From Ruegeria discodermiae (GTDB lineage Bacteria > Pseudomonadota > Alphaproteobacteria > Rhodobacterales > Rhodobacteraceae): DNA of 64,000 bases. The stretch spans positions 1-64,000 of the forward strand of contig NZ_JAVAMO010000001.1 of assembly GCF_030758345.1 (NCBI RefSeq), in the 5' to 3' direction. Under the pieces are notes generated by a model. That model did not search any database. It was not told where the DNA came from and worked only from the letters and a program-made list of their open reading frames with translations. Below, piece by piece: positions 8,742 through 18,147 of the stretch (position 1 is the stretch's first letter; every line of letters begins with the position of its first letter). Made by a program: the position numbers and the translations under genes.

Positions 8742-9749
8742 TCAGCCGCCCGTATGGCTCATATGCCGGGGCATCTGACCGTCGAGCTTTTGCCGGGAAT
8801 AGTCGAAATCATGGCCCTTGGGCTTGTGACTGATGGCGGCGCGGATGGCCTCTTGCAGCGGTTCTTCGCTGTCGGGGTGGTCGCGCAGGGGCGCGCGCAG
8901 ATCGGCCATATCCTCTTGCCCGAGGCACATGTAAAGCTCGCCTGTGCAGGTCAGGCGCACGCGGTTGCAGCTTTCGCAGAAATTATGGGAAAGCGGCGTG
9001 ATAAAGCCGATTTTCTGCCCGGTTTCCTCTAGCCGCACATAGCGGGCCGGGCCGCCGGTGCGCTCGGCCAGATCGCTGACCTGATAGTGGTTTTCATACT
9101 CGGCGCGCACATCCTTGAGCGACCAGTACTGGCCCAGCCGGTCCTCATTGCCGATATCGCCCATCGGCATGACCTCGATCCAGGTCAGGTCCATGTCGCG
9201 CTCTGCGCACCATTGGGTGATCGTGGGCAGCTCTTCCTCGTTGAACCCTTTTAGGGCGACGGCATTGATCTTGACCCGCAGCCCGGCCTTCTGTGCCGCG
9301 TCGATGCCGCGCAGCACCTGTTTCAGGCGGCCCCAGCGGGTGATGTCGGCAAACTTGGTCTCATCCAGCGTGTCGAGCGAGACATTCACCCGCCGCACGC
9401 CCGCCGCATAAAGCTGATCGGCAAACCGTTCCAGCTGCGAGCCATTGGTGGTGAGCGTCAGTTCCTGCAACGCGCCGCTGTCCAGATGGCGGGTCATGCC
9501 GTTGAAAAAGGTCATGATATCGCGCCGCACCAGCGGCTCGCCCCCGGTGATGCGCAGCTTGCGCACGCCAAGCCCCACAAAGGTCGAGCACATGCGATCC
9601 AGCTCTTCCAGCGTCAGCAGCTCTTTCTTGGGTAGAAAGGTCATGTTTTCAGACATGCAATAGACACAGCGGAAATCACAGCGATCGGTAACCGAAACGC
9701 GGAGATAGGTGATGGCGCGGGCGAATGGATCAATCAGGGGTGCGGTCAT
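8742..9749 (-). CDS. moaA: GTP 3',8-cyclase MoaA (molybdenum cofactor biosynthesis)
   Basis: A 335-residue radical-SAM enzyme that performs the first step of molybdopterin synthesis, turning GTP into 3',8-cyclo-GTP for MoaC. The SAM iron-sulfur cluster motif is C24-x3-C28-x2-C31, followed by the ITGGEPLVR segment. The second cluster is bound by CESC and a cysteine about 14 residues later in the C-terminal part. The chain ends in the double glycine (HTGG) needed in characterised MoaA proteins. The chosen start gives MTAPLIDPF; a TTG 36 bases upstream is possible but has no ribosome binding site. waaA follows directly. Confidence 0.93.
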   Translation of the reverse strand: MTAPLIDPFARAITYLRVSVTDRCDFRCVYCMSENMTFLPKKELLTLEELDRMCSTFVGLGVRKLRITGGEPLVRRDIMTFFNGMTRHLDSGALQELTLTTNGSQLERFADQLYAAGVRRVNVSLDTLDETKFADITRWGRLKQVLRGIDAAQKAGLRVKINAVALKGFNEEELPTITQWCAERDMDLTWIEVMPMGDIGNEDRLGQYWSLKDVRAEYENHYQVSDLAERTGGPARYVRLEETGQKIGFITPLSHNFCESCNRVRLTCTGELYMCLGQEDMADLRAPLRDHPDSEEPLQEAIRAAISHKPKGHDFDYSRQKLDGQMPRHMSHTGG

Positions 9750-9842
9750 GGCGATATAGCTAAAGCGGAGCCCTGCCTGCGGCAAGGGGGATCATTATAT
9801 TTGGGTCTGGCATGGCCGGGCGCAGATAGCTAGGGTTTCGGT

Positions 9843-10277
9843 ATGAGACATATTGCCCTGACCTCATTGATCCTGATCGCGGGATGCGCGCAGATCCGCG
9901 ACACCACCGATGGTTTGTTCAGCGGACCCTCATCTTCCTCTGCATCCGAAGCCGCCGACGCGCCAGAGGCGGACGGCTCTGAACAGGTCGAAGAGGTGGT
10001 CGCAACCGAAGAGTTCGATCCCGGCTGGACCGGGGCCAAGCAGACGATTGCAGGGCTGGGTGATGTTGCGAAACCCGGTATCTGGCTGGAAACGCCTCTG
10101 GTCAGCAAGGAACGCTCAGGCCGGGTGGTGTTCCGCAAGACCGGGGCCTCGGCCTTTGTGACGCTGATCCCGATCGAGGGGGAAGAGACGGCGGGCAGCC
10201 GGTTGTCGCTGGAGGCGATGCGGACGCTGCTGGCACCCATTGATCAACTGATCGAGCTGGATGTCTATACCAACTGA
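9843..10277 (+). CDS. Small lipoprotein of unknown function
   Basis: A 144-residue protein beginning with a type II signal peptide: MRHIALTSLILIAGC, with a LIAGC lipobox placing the lipidated cysteine at residue 15. After it comes a serine/alanine and acidic linker of about 35 residues, then a compact domain with the segments GKPGIWLETPLV-like (residues about 80-90) and GSRLSLEAMRTLL. I do not recognise a characterised family. It lies divergent from moaA with a 93-base gap and 45 bases before the GFA gene. It is likely anchored in the inner leaflet of the outer membrane. Confidence 0.7.
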   Translation: MRHIALTSLILIAGCAQIRDTTDGLFSGPSSSSASEAADAPEADGSEQVEEVVATEEFDPGWTGAKQTIAGLGDVAKPGIWLETPLVSKERSGRVVFRKTGASAFVTLIPIEGEETAGSRLSLEAMRTLLAPIDQLIELDVYTN

Positions 10278-10322
10278 TCCGCCATCTGACGGCCGGTCAG
10301 GGAAGACTTCGGAGGTCTGCGC

Positions 10323-10718
10323 ATGTTGAGCGGAACGTGCCATTGCGGCGAGATTAGCTGGACTCTCGAAACGCTGCCAGACACGGTCACGGCCTGCAAT
10401 TGCACGATATGTCGACGTTACGGTGCCCTTTGGGCATATGGTTACCTTGGGCAGGATATCCAAACGACCGGGCAAACACGCATTTACACGCGTCGCGATA
10501 GCGGAGACCTTGAATTCCATTTCTGCGCCAGTTGCGGATGTGTGACGCACTACGTTGCATGTGCAGAAGATGAAAACGGGCGCAAGCGGGTCGGCGTGAA
10601 TACAAGGATGGCAGACCCATCATTGCTTGGTGAGCTTCCCATCCGTCATTTCGAGGGGCATGACAGCTTCAAACCCCTCCCGCCTGACGGGAGAACCGTG
10701 GCGGATATGTGGTTCTAA
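10323..10718 (+). CDS. GFA-family (CENP-V/GFA domain) zinc protein
   Basis: A 131-residue single-domain protein of the GFA (glutathione-dependent formaldehyde-activating) fold. The zinc-binding cysteines are visible: CHCG near residue 6, CNCTICRR around residue 27 and CASCGC around residue 70. Many members of this family do not act on formaldehyde, and no formaldehyde-detoxification gene is nearby, so the specific role is unknown. Its sequence is slightly richer in A+T than the neighbours. It faces the SnoaL-like gene across a 56-base gap. Confidence 0.85.
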   Translation: MLSGTCHCGEISWTLETLPDTVTACNCTICRRYGALWAYGYLGQDIQTTGQTRIYTRRDSGDLEFHFCASCGCVTHYVACAEDENGRKRVGVNTRMADPSLLGELPIRHFEGHDSFKPLPPDGRTVADMWF

Positions 10719-10774
10719 ACCAGCTACAGGGGGCGGGCGGCGACGCGGCGAAACGCAGCCTCGTTCACAATCCG

Positions 10775-11539
10775 TCAGAACTTGCCGTTGTTGTTCTTCC
10801 ATTCCGAGCGTGGCGCGATCTTTTCGGTTGTGTCCCAATGTTCAACCAACTGTCCGTTCTCGATGCGGAACAGATCAAAGAACGCGCAATGCTGGCCGGT
10901 ATGTTCCCCCTCGCTGACGCACAGTACGAAATTGCCTTCGGCCACGACGCGGCGCAGGTGATGGTAGTCGATCACGCGTTGGCCATCCTCGGCCTCCTCC
11001 AGCGCTGACATCAGGGATGCGCGGCCATCGGTGAGGTGGGGATTGTGTTCGACATAACCTTGTTCGGGTATGAATTCGGCGATGCGGTTCAGCACGCCGC
11101 CAATCAATACGGTTTCGAGAAAGTTGCGGGCCAGGCTGCGGTTGGCCTCGGTTAGAGCATGATCGCTGGCCTCGGTCGGGCCATCCACCATGCTGCGCCC
11201 CGAGGGGTTCGGCCCCAGCCGGGGCTGGATGTTGTCCCAGTGTTCAACGGTCTGACCGTCCTCGAACCGGAACAGTTCGAACCCGATCCGCCTTGTGGCG
11301 AAATCATATTCGGTATGGGCAAAGACAAAATCGCCATCCTCGAATGCCCGCACGATATTCACGCGTGGTGAGGTTTTCGACAGCCGCTGGAACAGCGCTG
11401 CCAGCCCCTCGCTGCCCTCATGGGTTTGCGGGTTGTGCTGGATGTATTTGGCTTCGTTCACCACCGAGATCGGCTCGGGATCGCCGGTCTCGATGCTTTT
11501 AAGCAAGGCGCGGATGCGGTCTTTGTTGGCGTGCGGCAT
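10775..11539 (-). CDS. Tandem SnoaL-like (NTF2-fold) protein
   Basis: A 254-residue protein made of two homologous halves, each an NTF2/SnoaL-like domain. Repeated landmarks are YIQHNP and YVEHNP (about residues 32 and 160), and FELFRFEDGQTVEHWD and FDLFRIENGQLVEHWD (about residues 87 and 222). Members of this fold act as small hydrolases, isomerases or binding proteins, and none of these can be assigned here. The internal duplication is clear in the sequence. The gene lies downstream of alkD on the same strand with a 94-base gap, so it may have its own promoter. Confidence 0.8.
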   Translation of the reverse strand: MPHANKDRIRALLKSIETGDPEPISVVNEAKYIQHNPQTHEGSEGLAALFQRLSKTSPRVNIVRAFEDGDFVFAHTEYDFATRRIGFELFRFEDGQTVEHWDNIQPRLGPNPSGRSMVDGPTEASDHALTEANRSLARNFLETVLIGGVLNRIAEFIPEQGYVEHNPHLTDGRASLMSALEEAEDGQRVIDYHHLRRVVAEGNFVLCVSEGEHTGQHCAFFDLFRIENGQLVEHWDTTEKIAPRSEWKNNNGKF

Positions 11540-11633
11540 GGTTTGGCGCTCTGTTGCAGCTATGGTGTTGCGTCAAGATTGCGCGCAATCGTTTTGCCGA
11601 ACAAGGGGGCTTGTCGCCAGCGTCGCGGGGCGC

Positions 11634-12311
11634 TCAGCGATCCAAATACTTTGCCGCCTCGCGTCGGGCAAAGGGTTTCATCGCGTCTCCATGTTCGGCC
11701 AGAAAAGCGCGGACGCGGGGCGCGTCATGTTTGGACAGGTCGCGCAGCCACCAGGCCACCGCTTTCTGGATGAACCAGTCGCGATCGGGCACGTAAGCAG
11801 CGGCCCAGCCCAGGATGCGGTCGCGGCAGGCCAGATCGTCATCCTTGGGATTGTTCTGCTTGGTCCAGGGCAGGGTGGAAACCAGCGCGGCGCGGCGGGT
11901 CCACATGTGATCGGATCGGGTCCAGCCTTCGACCTGATCCAGACGCGCCGGATCTGCCACCAGCCGTTTCGAGATGGCCCCGCAGGCGTGGTCCGCAATG
12001 GCCCAGCTGTCAAATTCCAGCACCCAGCTCTGCAGCACCTCCCAGACCGCCTCATCAGGGCGGATGCGGGCCTGTGTCAGCAGCTTGCCGGCGGCGATGC
12101 GGGCTTCGAAGATATCTGTTTTCCACAGCGCTTCGGCAAGCGCGACCCGTTCCGGCACGCTCAGGGCTTGCCGCCACGCCTTTGTCAGATCGTTGATCGC
12201 CGGGTTTGGAACGCCCAACACCACGCGGCTCTGTTTGTGATAGGCCGCTTTCTGTTCGGCGCGACCGGGTTCGATATGGGCCTTGAGCTGGTCGAGATGG
12301 TCCGTAAGCAT
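11634..12311 (-). CDS. DNA alkylation repair protein (AlkD-like)
   Basis: A 225-residue all-helical protein of the AlkD/HEAT-repeat DNA glycosylase family, which excises bulky or positively charged alkylated bases. Family landmarks are the AINDLTKAWRQAL segment near residue 40, LEFDSWAIADHACG at about 103-116, and the tryptophan-rich DRDWFIQKAVAWWLRDLSK segment at about 178-196. The aspartate in LEFDSWA corresponds to the catalytic acid region. It is the last gene of the minus-strand run glmU-glmS-PNPOx-alkD, separated from its upstream neighbour by 8 bases. Confidence 0.85.
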   Translation of the reverse strand: MLTDHLDQLKAHIEPGRAEQKAAYHKQSRVVLGVPNPAINDLTKAWRQALSVPERVALAEALWKTDIFEARIAAGKLLTQARIRPDEAVWEVLQSWVLEFDSWAIADHACGAISKRLVADPARLDQVEGWTRSDHMWTRRAALVSTLPWTKQNNPKDDDLACRDRILGWAAAYVPDRDWFIQKAVAWWLRDLSKHDAPRVRAFLAEHGDAMKPFARREAAKYLDR

Positions 12312-12319
12312 CCCGACCC

Positions 12320-12862
12320 TCAGACCGGAACGCCGGTTGGCTTGCCGTCAAGCGTGGTCTGGTTTCTGTCGGCCCAGTATTTGCGGATATCTTCGTCGGA
12401 TTTTCCGTCGACCCATTTCTGCATCGTGTCGCGATCAGCGCGATAGTCCATGAAGGGCACGGTATAGCCGCAGGAGGTCTGCACCATCTCGACATCGACA
12501 TCGAAAATCTGCCGCGCGCTGCGATGGGGCGGGAAATGTCGCGCAAGCGCGGACCAGTCCTCATCGCCTTCGTGCACGGTGCGGGCGGTGCCATAGGCGC
12601 GCAGTATCAGCGGGCGCGTTTCGAACGAGCACCACATCAGCGTCATGCGCGTGTTTTCCAGCAGATGCCCCGCGGTTTCATTGCCGCTGCCTGTCAGGTT
12701 CATCCAAAGAATGCGGTTCGGGCCCATCACGCGAAGCGAGTCCATCCCCTTGGGCGAGATGTTCACCCGCCCCTCAGGCCCGGCAGAGCCAGTGAAGAAC
12801 ATGTGCTGCGCCTCGATGAAAGTGCGATGGGCATCGTCCAGGGCCGGAAACTGCTTTCCCAT
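12320..12862 (-). CDS. Pyridoxamine 5'-phosphate oxidase-like flavoprotein
   Basis: A 180-residue split-barrel protein of the PNPOx-like superfamily. The N-terminal half holds FFTGSAGPEGRVNISPKGMDSLRV, and the segment NETAGHLLENTRMTLMW fits the flavin-binding sheet. The protein lacks the C-terminal substrate-binding section of true PdxH, so vitamin B6 synthesis is unlikely. Such proteins often bind FMN, F420 or haem. It starts 3 bases after the glmS stop and ends 8 bases before alkD, so it is co-transcribed with both. Confidence 0.8.
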   Translation of the reverse strand: MGKQFPALDDAHRTFIEAQHMFFTGSAGPEGRVNISPKGMDSLRVMGPNRILWMNLTGSGNETAGHLLENTRMTLMWCSFETRPLILRAYGTARTVHEGDEDWSALARHFPPHRSARQIFDVDVEMVQTSCGYTVPFMDYRADRDTMQKWVDGKSDEDIRKYWADRNQTTLDGKPTGVPV

Positions 12863-12865
12863 GGG

Positions 12866-14689
12866 TTACTCTACTGTTACTGATTTCGCCAGATTGCGGG
12901 GCTGGTCCACATCGGTGCCCTTGGCGACCGCTGTGTGATAGGCCAGCAACTGCGCCGGGACCGCGTAGAGGATCGGCGTCAGGCTGGGATGGGAATGCGG
13001 CATCCGAACGGTCGACCAGACACCGTCCTGCGCCTCGGCAATGCCATCATCATCCGAGATCAGCAGCACCTTGCCCTTGCGCGCCATCACCTCCTGCATG
13101 TTCGAGATGCTTTTGTCGAACAGCGCGTCGCGCGGGGCCATCACGACCACCGGCATATGCTTATCGATCAGCGCGATGGGGCCGTGTTTCAGCTCGCCTG
13201 AGGCGTAAGCTTCGGCATGTATATAGCTGATTTCCTTTAGTTTGAGTGCACCTTCATGAGCCAGTGGGTACATCAAGCCGCGCCCCAGAAACAGCACATC
13301 GCGTGCCTCGCTCAGCTTCTGCGCGGCGGCGCGGATCGCGTCTTCCTGGTCCAGCGCGGTGTTCAGAAGCGCGGGCAGACCGCGCAGTGCGGAGATATGA
13401 TCTGCGATCTGCTCCGGCGTCAGCGTGCCGCGGTCCTGCGCCGCCTTCAGCGCCAACATCAGCAATACGCTAAGCTGGCAGGTGAAGGCTTTGGTCGAGG
13501 CCACGCCAATCTCGACACCCGCATGGATTTCCAGCGCCAACTGGCTTTCCCGCGCGATCGAGCTTTCGGGGACGTTAATCACCGAGACGATCTTGTCCGC
13601 CTTGCCCTCGCAATAGCGCAGCGCGGCCAGCGTGTCGGCGGTTTCGCCCGACTGGCTGACAAACAGCGCCACGGTGCGGGCCGGGATCGGCGGTTCGCGA
13701 TAGCGGAACTCTGAGGCGATATCGACCTCAACCGGAATGCGGGCCAGTTGTTCGAACCAGTATTTCGCGGTCAGACAGGCGAAATAGGCGGTGCCGCAGG
13801 CCACCATGGTCAGCCGGTCGACCTGGCTGAAATCGAGCCCCTCGCCTGGCAGGTGCACTTCGTCAGAGCCAGAGGGCAGGTAGGCGCGGATGGCCTCGGC
13901 GATCACCGTAGGCTGCTCGGCAATTTCCTTGGCCATGAAGTGTTTGTGCCCGGCCTTGTCAGTGCGGGTGCGGTCGGCGGCGATGGTGCGCATCTCACGG
14001 TTGGCCAACTCGCCTTGGGCATCGCGAATCTCCAGCGAAGAACGGGTCAGAACCGCGCGGTCGCCTTCCTCAAGATAGGTGATCTTGTCGGTCAGCGGCG
14101 CCAGCGCGATCGCGTCCGAGCCGACGAACATCTCACCCTCACCATGGCCGATGGCCAGCGGCGAGCCCTTGCGGGCGGCAACGATCAAGTCTTCTTCTCC
14201 ATCAAAGAGGAAGGCCAGCGCAAATGCCCCCTCCAGCCTGTCGATGGCGCGGTTGGCCGCAGCAACCGGGTCAAGGCCCGAGCGCAGGAAATGTTCGGTC
14301 AGCAAAGCCACGGTTTCGGTATCGGTTTCGGTCTGGAACTCGATCCCGTACTCGGCCAGCTCGGCGCGCAACTCGCGGTAATTCTCGACGATGCCGTTAT
14401 GCACAACGGCCACCGATCCGGCGCGGTGCGGGTGGGCATTGCCGACCGAGGGCGCACCATGGGTGGCCCAGCGGGTATGGCCGATACCGGATTTGCCCGG
14501 CAGAGGTTCATGCACCAGCAAGTCGCTGAGATTGACCAGCTTGCCGACCGCGCGGCGGCGATCCAGCGCGCCCTTGTTCACAGTGGCGATCCCGGCGCTG
14601 TCATAGCCGCGATATTCCAGCCGTTTCAGCGCCTCAACCAGTATGGGGGCGGCCTCATGATCCCCAAGAACACCTACTATTCCACACAT
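12866..14689 (-). CDS. glmS: Glutamine-fructose-6-phosphate aminotransferase (isomerising)
   Basis: A 607-residue glucosamine-6-phosphate synthase. The N-terminal glutaminase domain begins MCGIVGVLGD, so the catalytic cysteine is exposed on removal of Met1. Two SIS domains follow (SQSGETADTLAALR and the later FLGRGLMYPLAHEGALKLKE segment), and the chain ends AKSVTVE, the usual glutamate terminus. The start was placed at MCGIVG and not at an in-frame codon 120 bases upstream, because the catalytic cysteine must be residue 2. It begins one base after the glmU stop, giving a two-gene UDP-GlcNAc unit. No glmS ribozyme fits in that space. Confidence 0.97.
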   Translation of the reverse strand: MCGIVGVLGDHEAAPILVEALKRLEYRGYDSAGIATVNKGALDRRRAVGKLVNLSDLLVHEPLPGKSGIGHTRWATHGAPSVGNAHPHRAGSVAVVHNGIVENYRELRAELAEYGIEFQTETDTETVALLTEHFLRSGLDPVAAANRAIDRLEGAFALAFLFDGEEDLIVAARKGSPLAIGHGEGEMFVGSDAIALAPLTDKITYLEEGDRAVLTRSSLEIRDAQGELANREMRTIAADRTRTDKAGHKHFMAKEIAEQPTVIAEAIRAYLPSGSDEVHLPGEGLDFSQVDRLTMVACGTAYFACLTAKYWFEQLARIPVEVDIASEFRYREPPIPARTVALFVSQSGETADTLAALRYCEGKADKIVSVINVPESSIARESQLALEIHAGVEIGVASTKAFTCQLSVLLMLALKAAQDRGTLTPEQIADHISALRGLPALLNTALDQEDAIRAAAQKLSEARDVLFLGRGLMYPLAHEGALKLKEISYIHAEAYASGELKHGPIALIDKHMPVVVMAPRDALFDKSISNMQEVMARKGKVLLISDDDGIAEAQDGVWSTVRMPHSHPSLTPILYAVPAQLLAYHTAVAKGTDVDQPRNLAKSVTVE

Positions 14690-14690
14690 C

Positions 14691-16043
14691 TCAACTACCT
14701 TTCGACAGGTTTTCTTTCTTCTTCCGCAACATGGAGAAGAGTTTTTTGGCATAGCCCGGCTTGTTGTCCTGCTTGGCGCGCGCCACAGCCAGCGCATCCG
14801 GCTCGACATTGCGGGTCACCACCGTGCCCGTGGCCGTCATCGCGCCATCGCCGACAGAGACCGGGGCCACGAGCATCGTGTTCGAACCGATGAATACACC
14901 CTCGCCAATCTCGGTTCGGTGCTTCATGAAACCATCGTAATTGCAAGTGATGGTGCCCGCGCCGATATTGGATTTTGCGCCAATGCTGGCGTCGCCCACA
15001 TAACTCAGATGGTTGACCTTGGCGCCTTCAGCGATTTCGGCATTCTTGATCTCGACGAAATTGCCCACCTTGGCGTCCTCGGCCAGTTCGGTGCCCGGTC
15101 GCAGGCGGGCATAGGGGCCCACGACGGCGCCCCGGCTGACATGGCAGCCCTCCAGATGCGAAAAGGCGCGGATCTGCGCGCCGCTTTCCACCGTCACGCC
15201 GGGGCCGAAGACCACGTTCGGCTCGATTACCGTATCACGCCCGATCACCGTATCGGCGGCGAGATAGACGGTTTCGGGGGCCATCAAGGTCACGCCTTGT
15301 TCCAGCAGCGCCCCGCGGGAGGCAGCTTGAAACACCGCATCCGCCTGTGCCAGATCAGCGCGCGAGTTCACGCCCAGCGTCTCAGCCTCGTCGCAGGCTA
15401 CGGCGGTAACGTTCAGATCGCGGGCGCGGGCCAGTTCGACCACATCGGTCAGGTAATACTCTCCCGAGGCATTGTCATTGCCGACCGCCGCGATCAGGTC
15501 GAACAAGGTAGACGCATCGCAGGCCAGCAGGCCGGAATTGCAGAAGGTGATGGCGCGCTCGGCCTCGTTTGCGTCCTTGAATTCAACAATGCGCTCCAGC
15601 CGGTCGCCATTCATCACAAGCCGTCCATAGCGGGCCGGATCGGCGGCCTCAAAGCCAAGGATCACCAGATCATTCTCGGCGCGTGCGGCAATCATCCGTT
15701 CCAGCGTTTCCGGCCGGATGAAGGGGGTATCGCCATAGAGAACCACCACATCGCCCTCGAACCCATCAAGCGCCGTTCGCGCCTGATCGACCGCATGAGC
15801 GGTGCCGAGCTGTTCGGTCTGCAAAACAACCTGCGCGCCGTCATCCTCGGCGAGTGCGGCTTTTGTCACCGCTTCCGCCCCATGTCCGGCCACGATGACA
15901 GTACGTTCGGGTGACAGGGCGCGACCAGCGCGCATGGCATGAACCAGCATCGGTGCCTGGGCGATGGGATGCAGGACCTTGGGCATGTCCGAGTTCATCC
16001 GGGTGCCCTTGCCTGCGGCAAGAATGACGAGAGCGCTGCTCAT
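14691..16043 (-). CDS. glmU: Bifunctional GlmU (GlcN-1-P acetyltransferase / GlcNAc-1-P uridyltransferase)
   Basis: A 450-residue bifunctional enzyme making UDP-N-acetylglucosamine for peptidoglycan and lipopolysaccharide. The N-terminal pyrophosphorylase domain has the LAAGKGTRM nucleotide loop and VVVLYGDTPF. The C-terminal half is a left-handed beta-helix with hexapeptide repeats (for example VVGPYARLRPG and KSNIGAGTITCNYDG), which holds the acetyltransferase site. The start MSSALVILAAG was chosen from the family N-terminus. It heads the minus-strand operon and lies divergent from gph with a 133-base gap that must contain both promoters. Confidence 0.96.
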   Translation of the reverse strand: MSSALVILAAGKGTRMNSDMPKVLHPIAQAPMLVHAMRAGRALSPERTVIVAGHGAEAVTKAALAEDDGAQVVLQTEQLGTAHAVDQARTALDGFEGDVVVLYGDTPFIRPETLERMIAARAENDLVILGFEAADPARYGRLVMNGDRLERIVEFKDANEAERAITFCNSGLLACDASTLFDLIAAVGNDNASGEYYLTDVVELARARDLNVTAVACDEAETLGVNSRADLAQADAVFQAASRGALLEQGVTLMAPETVYLAADTVIGRDTVIEPNVVFGPGVTVESGAQIRAFSHLEGCHVSRGAVVGPYARLRPGTELAEDAKVGNFVEIKNAEIAEGAKVNHLSYVGDASIGAKSNIGAGTITCNYDGFMKHRTEIGEGVFIGSNTMLVAPVSVGDGAMTATGTVVTRNVEPDALAVARAKQDNKPGYAKKLFSMLRKKKENLSKGS

Positions 16044-16176
16044 GAAAAGTGATTTCTCTTTGTATTTTCCTTGTGCCCGTTTTATCCGCTGGGGGCAGGG
16101 GCGCAAGCGCTGGTGCGATCAAATGAGATTGCGGGCTGCAACAGTGCGTAGCAGATAAGCGCTGACAGGAGGCAGG

Positions 16177-16872
16177 ATGCGGACGGTAATATTTGATCTC
16201 GATGGCACGCTGGCCGACACATCCGGCGACCTGCTGGAGGCGGCAAATGCCTGTTTCCGGATGATGGGCCATGGTGATGTGCTGATACATGGCGCGGATG
16301 CGGGCATTGCCGTGCGCGGCGGGCGGATGATGCTGACGCATGGGCTGCACCGGGTCGGTCAGTTCGATGCGGACACGGTGGACAGCTATTATCCGGTCTT
16401 GCTGGAGGCCTATGCCGAAAAGATCGATGTGCACACATTCCTCTACCCCTCGGCGATGGATGCGGTCGAGCGTTTGAAGACGGCAGGTTATGGCGTGGGT
16501 ATCTGTACCAACAAGCCCGAGGGGCATGCCGATCTGCTGTTGCAGCGGCTTGGCATACGCGACGCCTTTGCCGCGCTGGTGGGGGCCGACACGCTGTCGG
16601 TGCGCAAACCCGATCCCGCGCCCCTGCGCGAGGCGGCACAGCGCGCAGGCGGGCATCCGGATCACTGCTTGCTGGTGGGCGATTCCGATACCGACCGTAA
16701 CACCGCGCGCGCCGCTGGTGTGCCCTCGGTTCTGGTCACTTTCGGGCCGTCGGGCGAGGATATGGCGGCGCTTGAGCCCGAGGCGCTGTTGCATGATTTT
16801 GCACATCTGCCAGATCTGGTGCCGGAACTGATCGGGCATCCGGATGCTTCGACTGAGGCCGTGCGGGCTTGA
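16177..16872 (+). CDS. gph: HAD family hydrolase, phosphoglycolate phosphatase type
   Basis: A 231-residue haloacid-dehalogenase-type phosphatase. Motif I is FDLDGTLAD with the nucleophile D7 and acid D9; motif II is the GICTNKP threonine segment; motif III and IV are K in RKPDPAP and the acids of LVGDSDTDRNTA. The arrangement, with a helical cap after motif I, is that of Gph, which removes 2-phosphoglycolate formed during DNA repair or oxygenase activity. A strong AGGAGG precedes the start. A DegT aminotransferase follows. Other sugar-phosphate substrates cannot be excluded. Confidence 0.82.
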   Translation: MRTVIFDLDGTLADTSGDLLEAANACFRMMGHGDVLIHGADAGIAVRGGRMMLTHGLHRVGQFDADTVDSYYPVLLEAYAEKIDVHTFLYPSAMDAVERLKTAGYGVGICTNKPEGHADLLLQRLGIRDAFAALVGADTLSVRKPDPAPLREAAQRAGGHPDHCLLVGDSDTDRNTARAAGVPSVLVTFGPSGEDMAALEPEALLHDFAHLPDLVPELIGHPDASTEAVRA

Positions 16873-16903
16873 CCGAGTCCGGCGCGCCCTGCACAAACGC
16901 CGC

Positions 16904-18097
16904 ATGACAGAGAGATTCACCGGCAGTTTCACCCAGCAGGAAGCTATCCCCGAAGACGCCATCGCGGCGGCGCTGGATGTGCTGCGCCATGGGCGTTTGC
17001 ATCGCTATAACGTGGCTGAGGGCGAAGCGGGCGAAACCGCGCTGCTGGAACAGGAATTTGCCGCACAGACTGGCGCGCGCTTCTGCCTCGCCGTGGCCTC
17101 GGGTGGTTATGCGATGGCCACCGCGCTGCGGGCGGTGGGCGTCAAGCCCGGTGACCGGGTGCTGTCCAACGCCTTCACGCTGGCCCCGGTGCCCGGTGCG
17201 ATTGCCTCGGTCGGGGCGGTGCCGGAATTTGTCGGCGTCACCGAAGGTCTGACCATCGATCTGGACGATCTGGCAGCCAAGCTAGACCGCGCCAAGGTGC
17301 TGCTGCTCAGCCATATGCGCGGGCATATCTGCGATATGGACCGGTTGATGGCCATGTGTGATGCGGCGCAGGTCACTGTGATCGAGGATTGCGCGCACAC
17401 GATGGGGGCCGCCTGGCGCGATGTGCCTTCGGGACGACACGGGGCGGTGGGCTGTTACTCATGCCAGACCTACAAACATGTGAATTCCGGCGAAGGCGGC
17501 TTGCTGGTCACCGATGACGAAGAGCTTGCGGCGCGGGCCGTGATGCTGTCGGGGTCCTATATGCTCTTCGGGCGTCACAAGGCGGCCCCGTCGCCGGAGG
17601 TGTTCGAACAGGTCAAATACGTGACCCCCAATATCTCCGGACGGATGGACAATCTGCGCGCCGCGATCCTGCGCCCACAATTGCGCGATCTGGACCGGCA
17701 GGTGGCGCGCTGGAATGACCGCTACCGCGCTCTGGAGCAGGGGCTGCGCGACACGCCGGGTCTAACGGTAATCGAGCGGCCCGAGGAAGAAAGCTATGTG
17801 GGCTCGTCGATCCAGTTTCTGCTGCTCGACTGGCAGGATAAGGCGCTGTGTGATGTGATTGATCGCTGTGCCGCGCGCGGGGTCGAGCTGAAATGGTTCG
17901 GCGCGCCGGAGCCGGTGGCCTTTACCTCGCGCTATGACAGCTGGCGCTATGCGCCTTCCGAACCGATGCCCAAAACAGACCGGGTTCTGGCGGGCATTGT
18001 CGATATGCGCGTGCCGCTGACCTTCAGTGCCGAGGATTGCGCGCTGATCGCGCGGATCATCCGTTCGGAAGTGACACGCGCCCATAACGCGGCCTAG
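16904..18097 (+). CDS. DegT/DnrJ/EryC1/StrS family PLP aminotransferase
   Basis: A 397-residue fold-type I PLP enzyme of the sugar aminotransferase family. Landmarks: the phosphate-binding SGGYAMATAL segment, the EDCAHTMGA motif whose aspartate pairs with the PLP ring nitrogen, and the cofactor lysine K191 in TYKHVNSGEGG. Members usually transaminate nucleotide-linked ketosugars, though no sugar cassette is nearby, and other members act on small ketoacids or inositols. It starts 31 bases after gph without a strong ribosome binding site. A hairpin after its end overlaps the ribosome binding site of the next gene. Confidence 0.85.
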   Translation: MTERFTGSFTQQEAIPEDAIAAALDVLRHGRLHRYNVAEGEAGETALLEQEFAAQTGARFCLAVASGGYAMATALRAVGVKPGDRVLSNAFTLAPVPGAIASVGAVPEFVGVTEGLTIDLDDLAAKLDRAKVLLLSHMRGHICDMDRLMAMCDAAQVTVIEDCAHTMGAAWRDVPSGRHGAVGCYSCQTYKHVNSGEGGLLVTDDEELAARAVMLSGSYMLFGRHKAAPSPEVFEQVKYVTPNISGRMDNLRAAILRPQLRDLDRQVARWNDRYRALEQGLRDTPGLTVIERPEEESYVGSSIQFLLLDWQDKALCDVIDRCAARGVELKWFGAPEPVAFTSRYDSWRYAPSEPMPKTDRVLAGIVDMRVPLTFSAEDCALIARIIRSEVTRAHNAA

Positions 18098-18119
18098 CGC
18101 CGCCCGGCGAACATGTTAG

Positions 18120-18144
18120 GCTGCCCTCATTTGAGGGAGCTTTT
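18120..18144 (+). promoter_or_regulatory. Terminator-like hairpin enclosing the next gene's ribosome binding site
   Basis: GCT-g-CCCTC pairs with GAGGG-AGC around an ATTT loop, with one bulged base, and is followed by TTTT. The 3' arm GAGGGAG is also the ribosome binding site of the coiled-coil gene that starts four bases later. It may act as a weak terminator for the aminotransferase gene or as a translational lock. Confidence 0.5.
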
Positions 18145-18147
18145 ATC

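Noticed and set aside
11295-12446. Plus-strand frame opposite the SnoaL-like and alkD genes
   Set aside because: The minus-strand proteins have clear domains. The plus-strand product is of biased composition with no domain.
14689-14691. glmS ribozyme between glmU and glmS
   Set aside because: Only one base separates the genes, so there is no room for a ribozyme leader.
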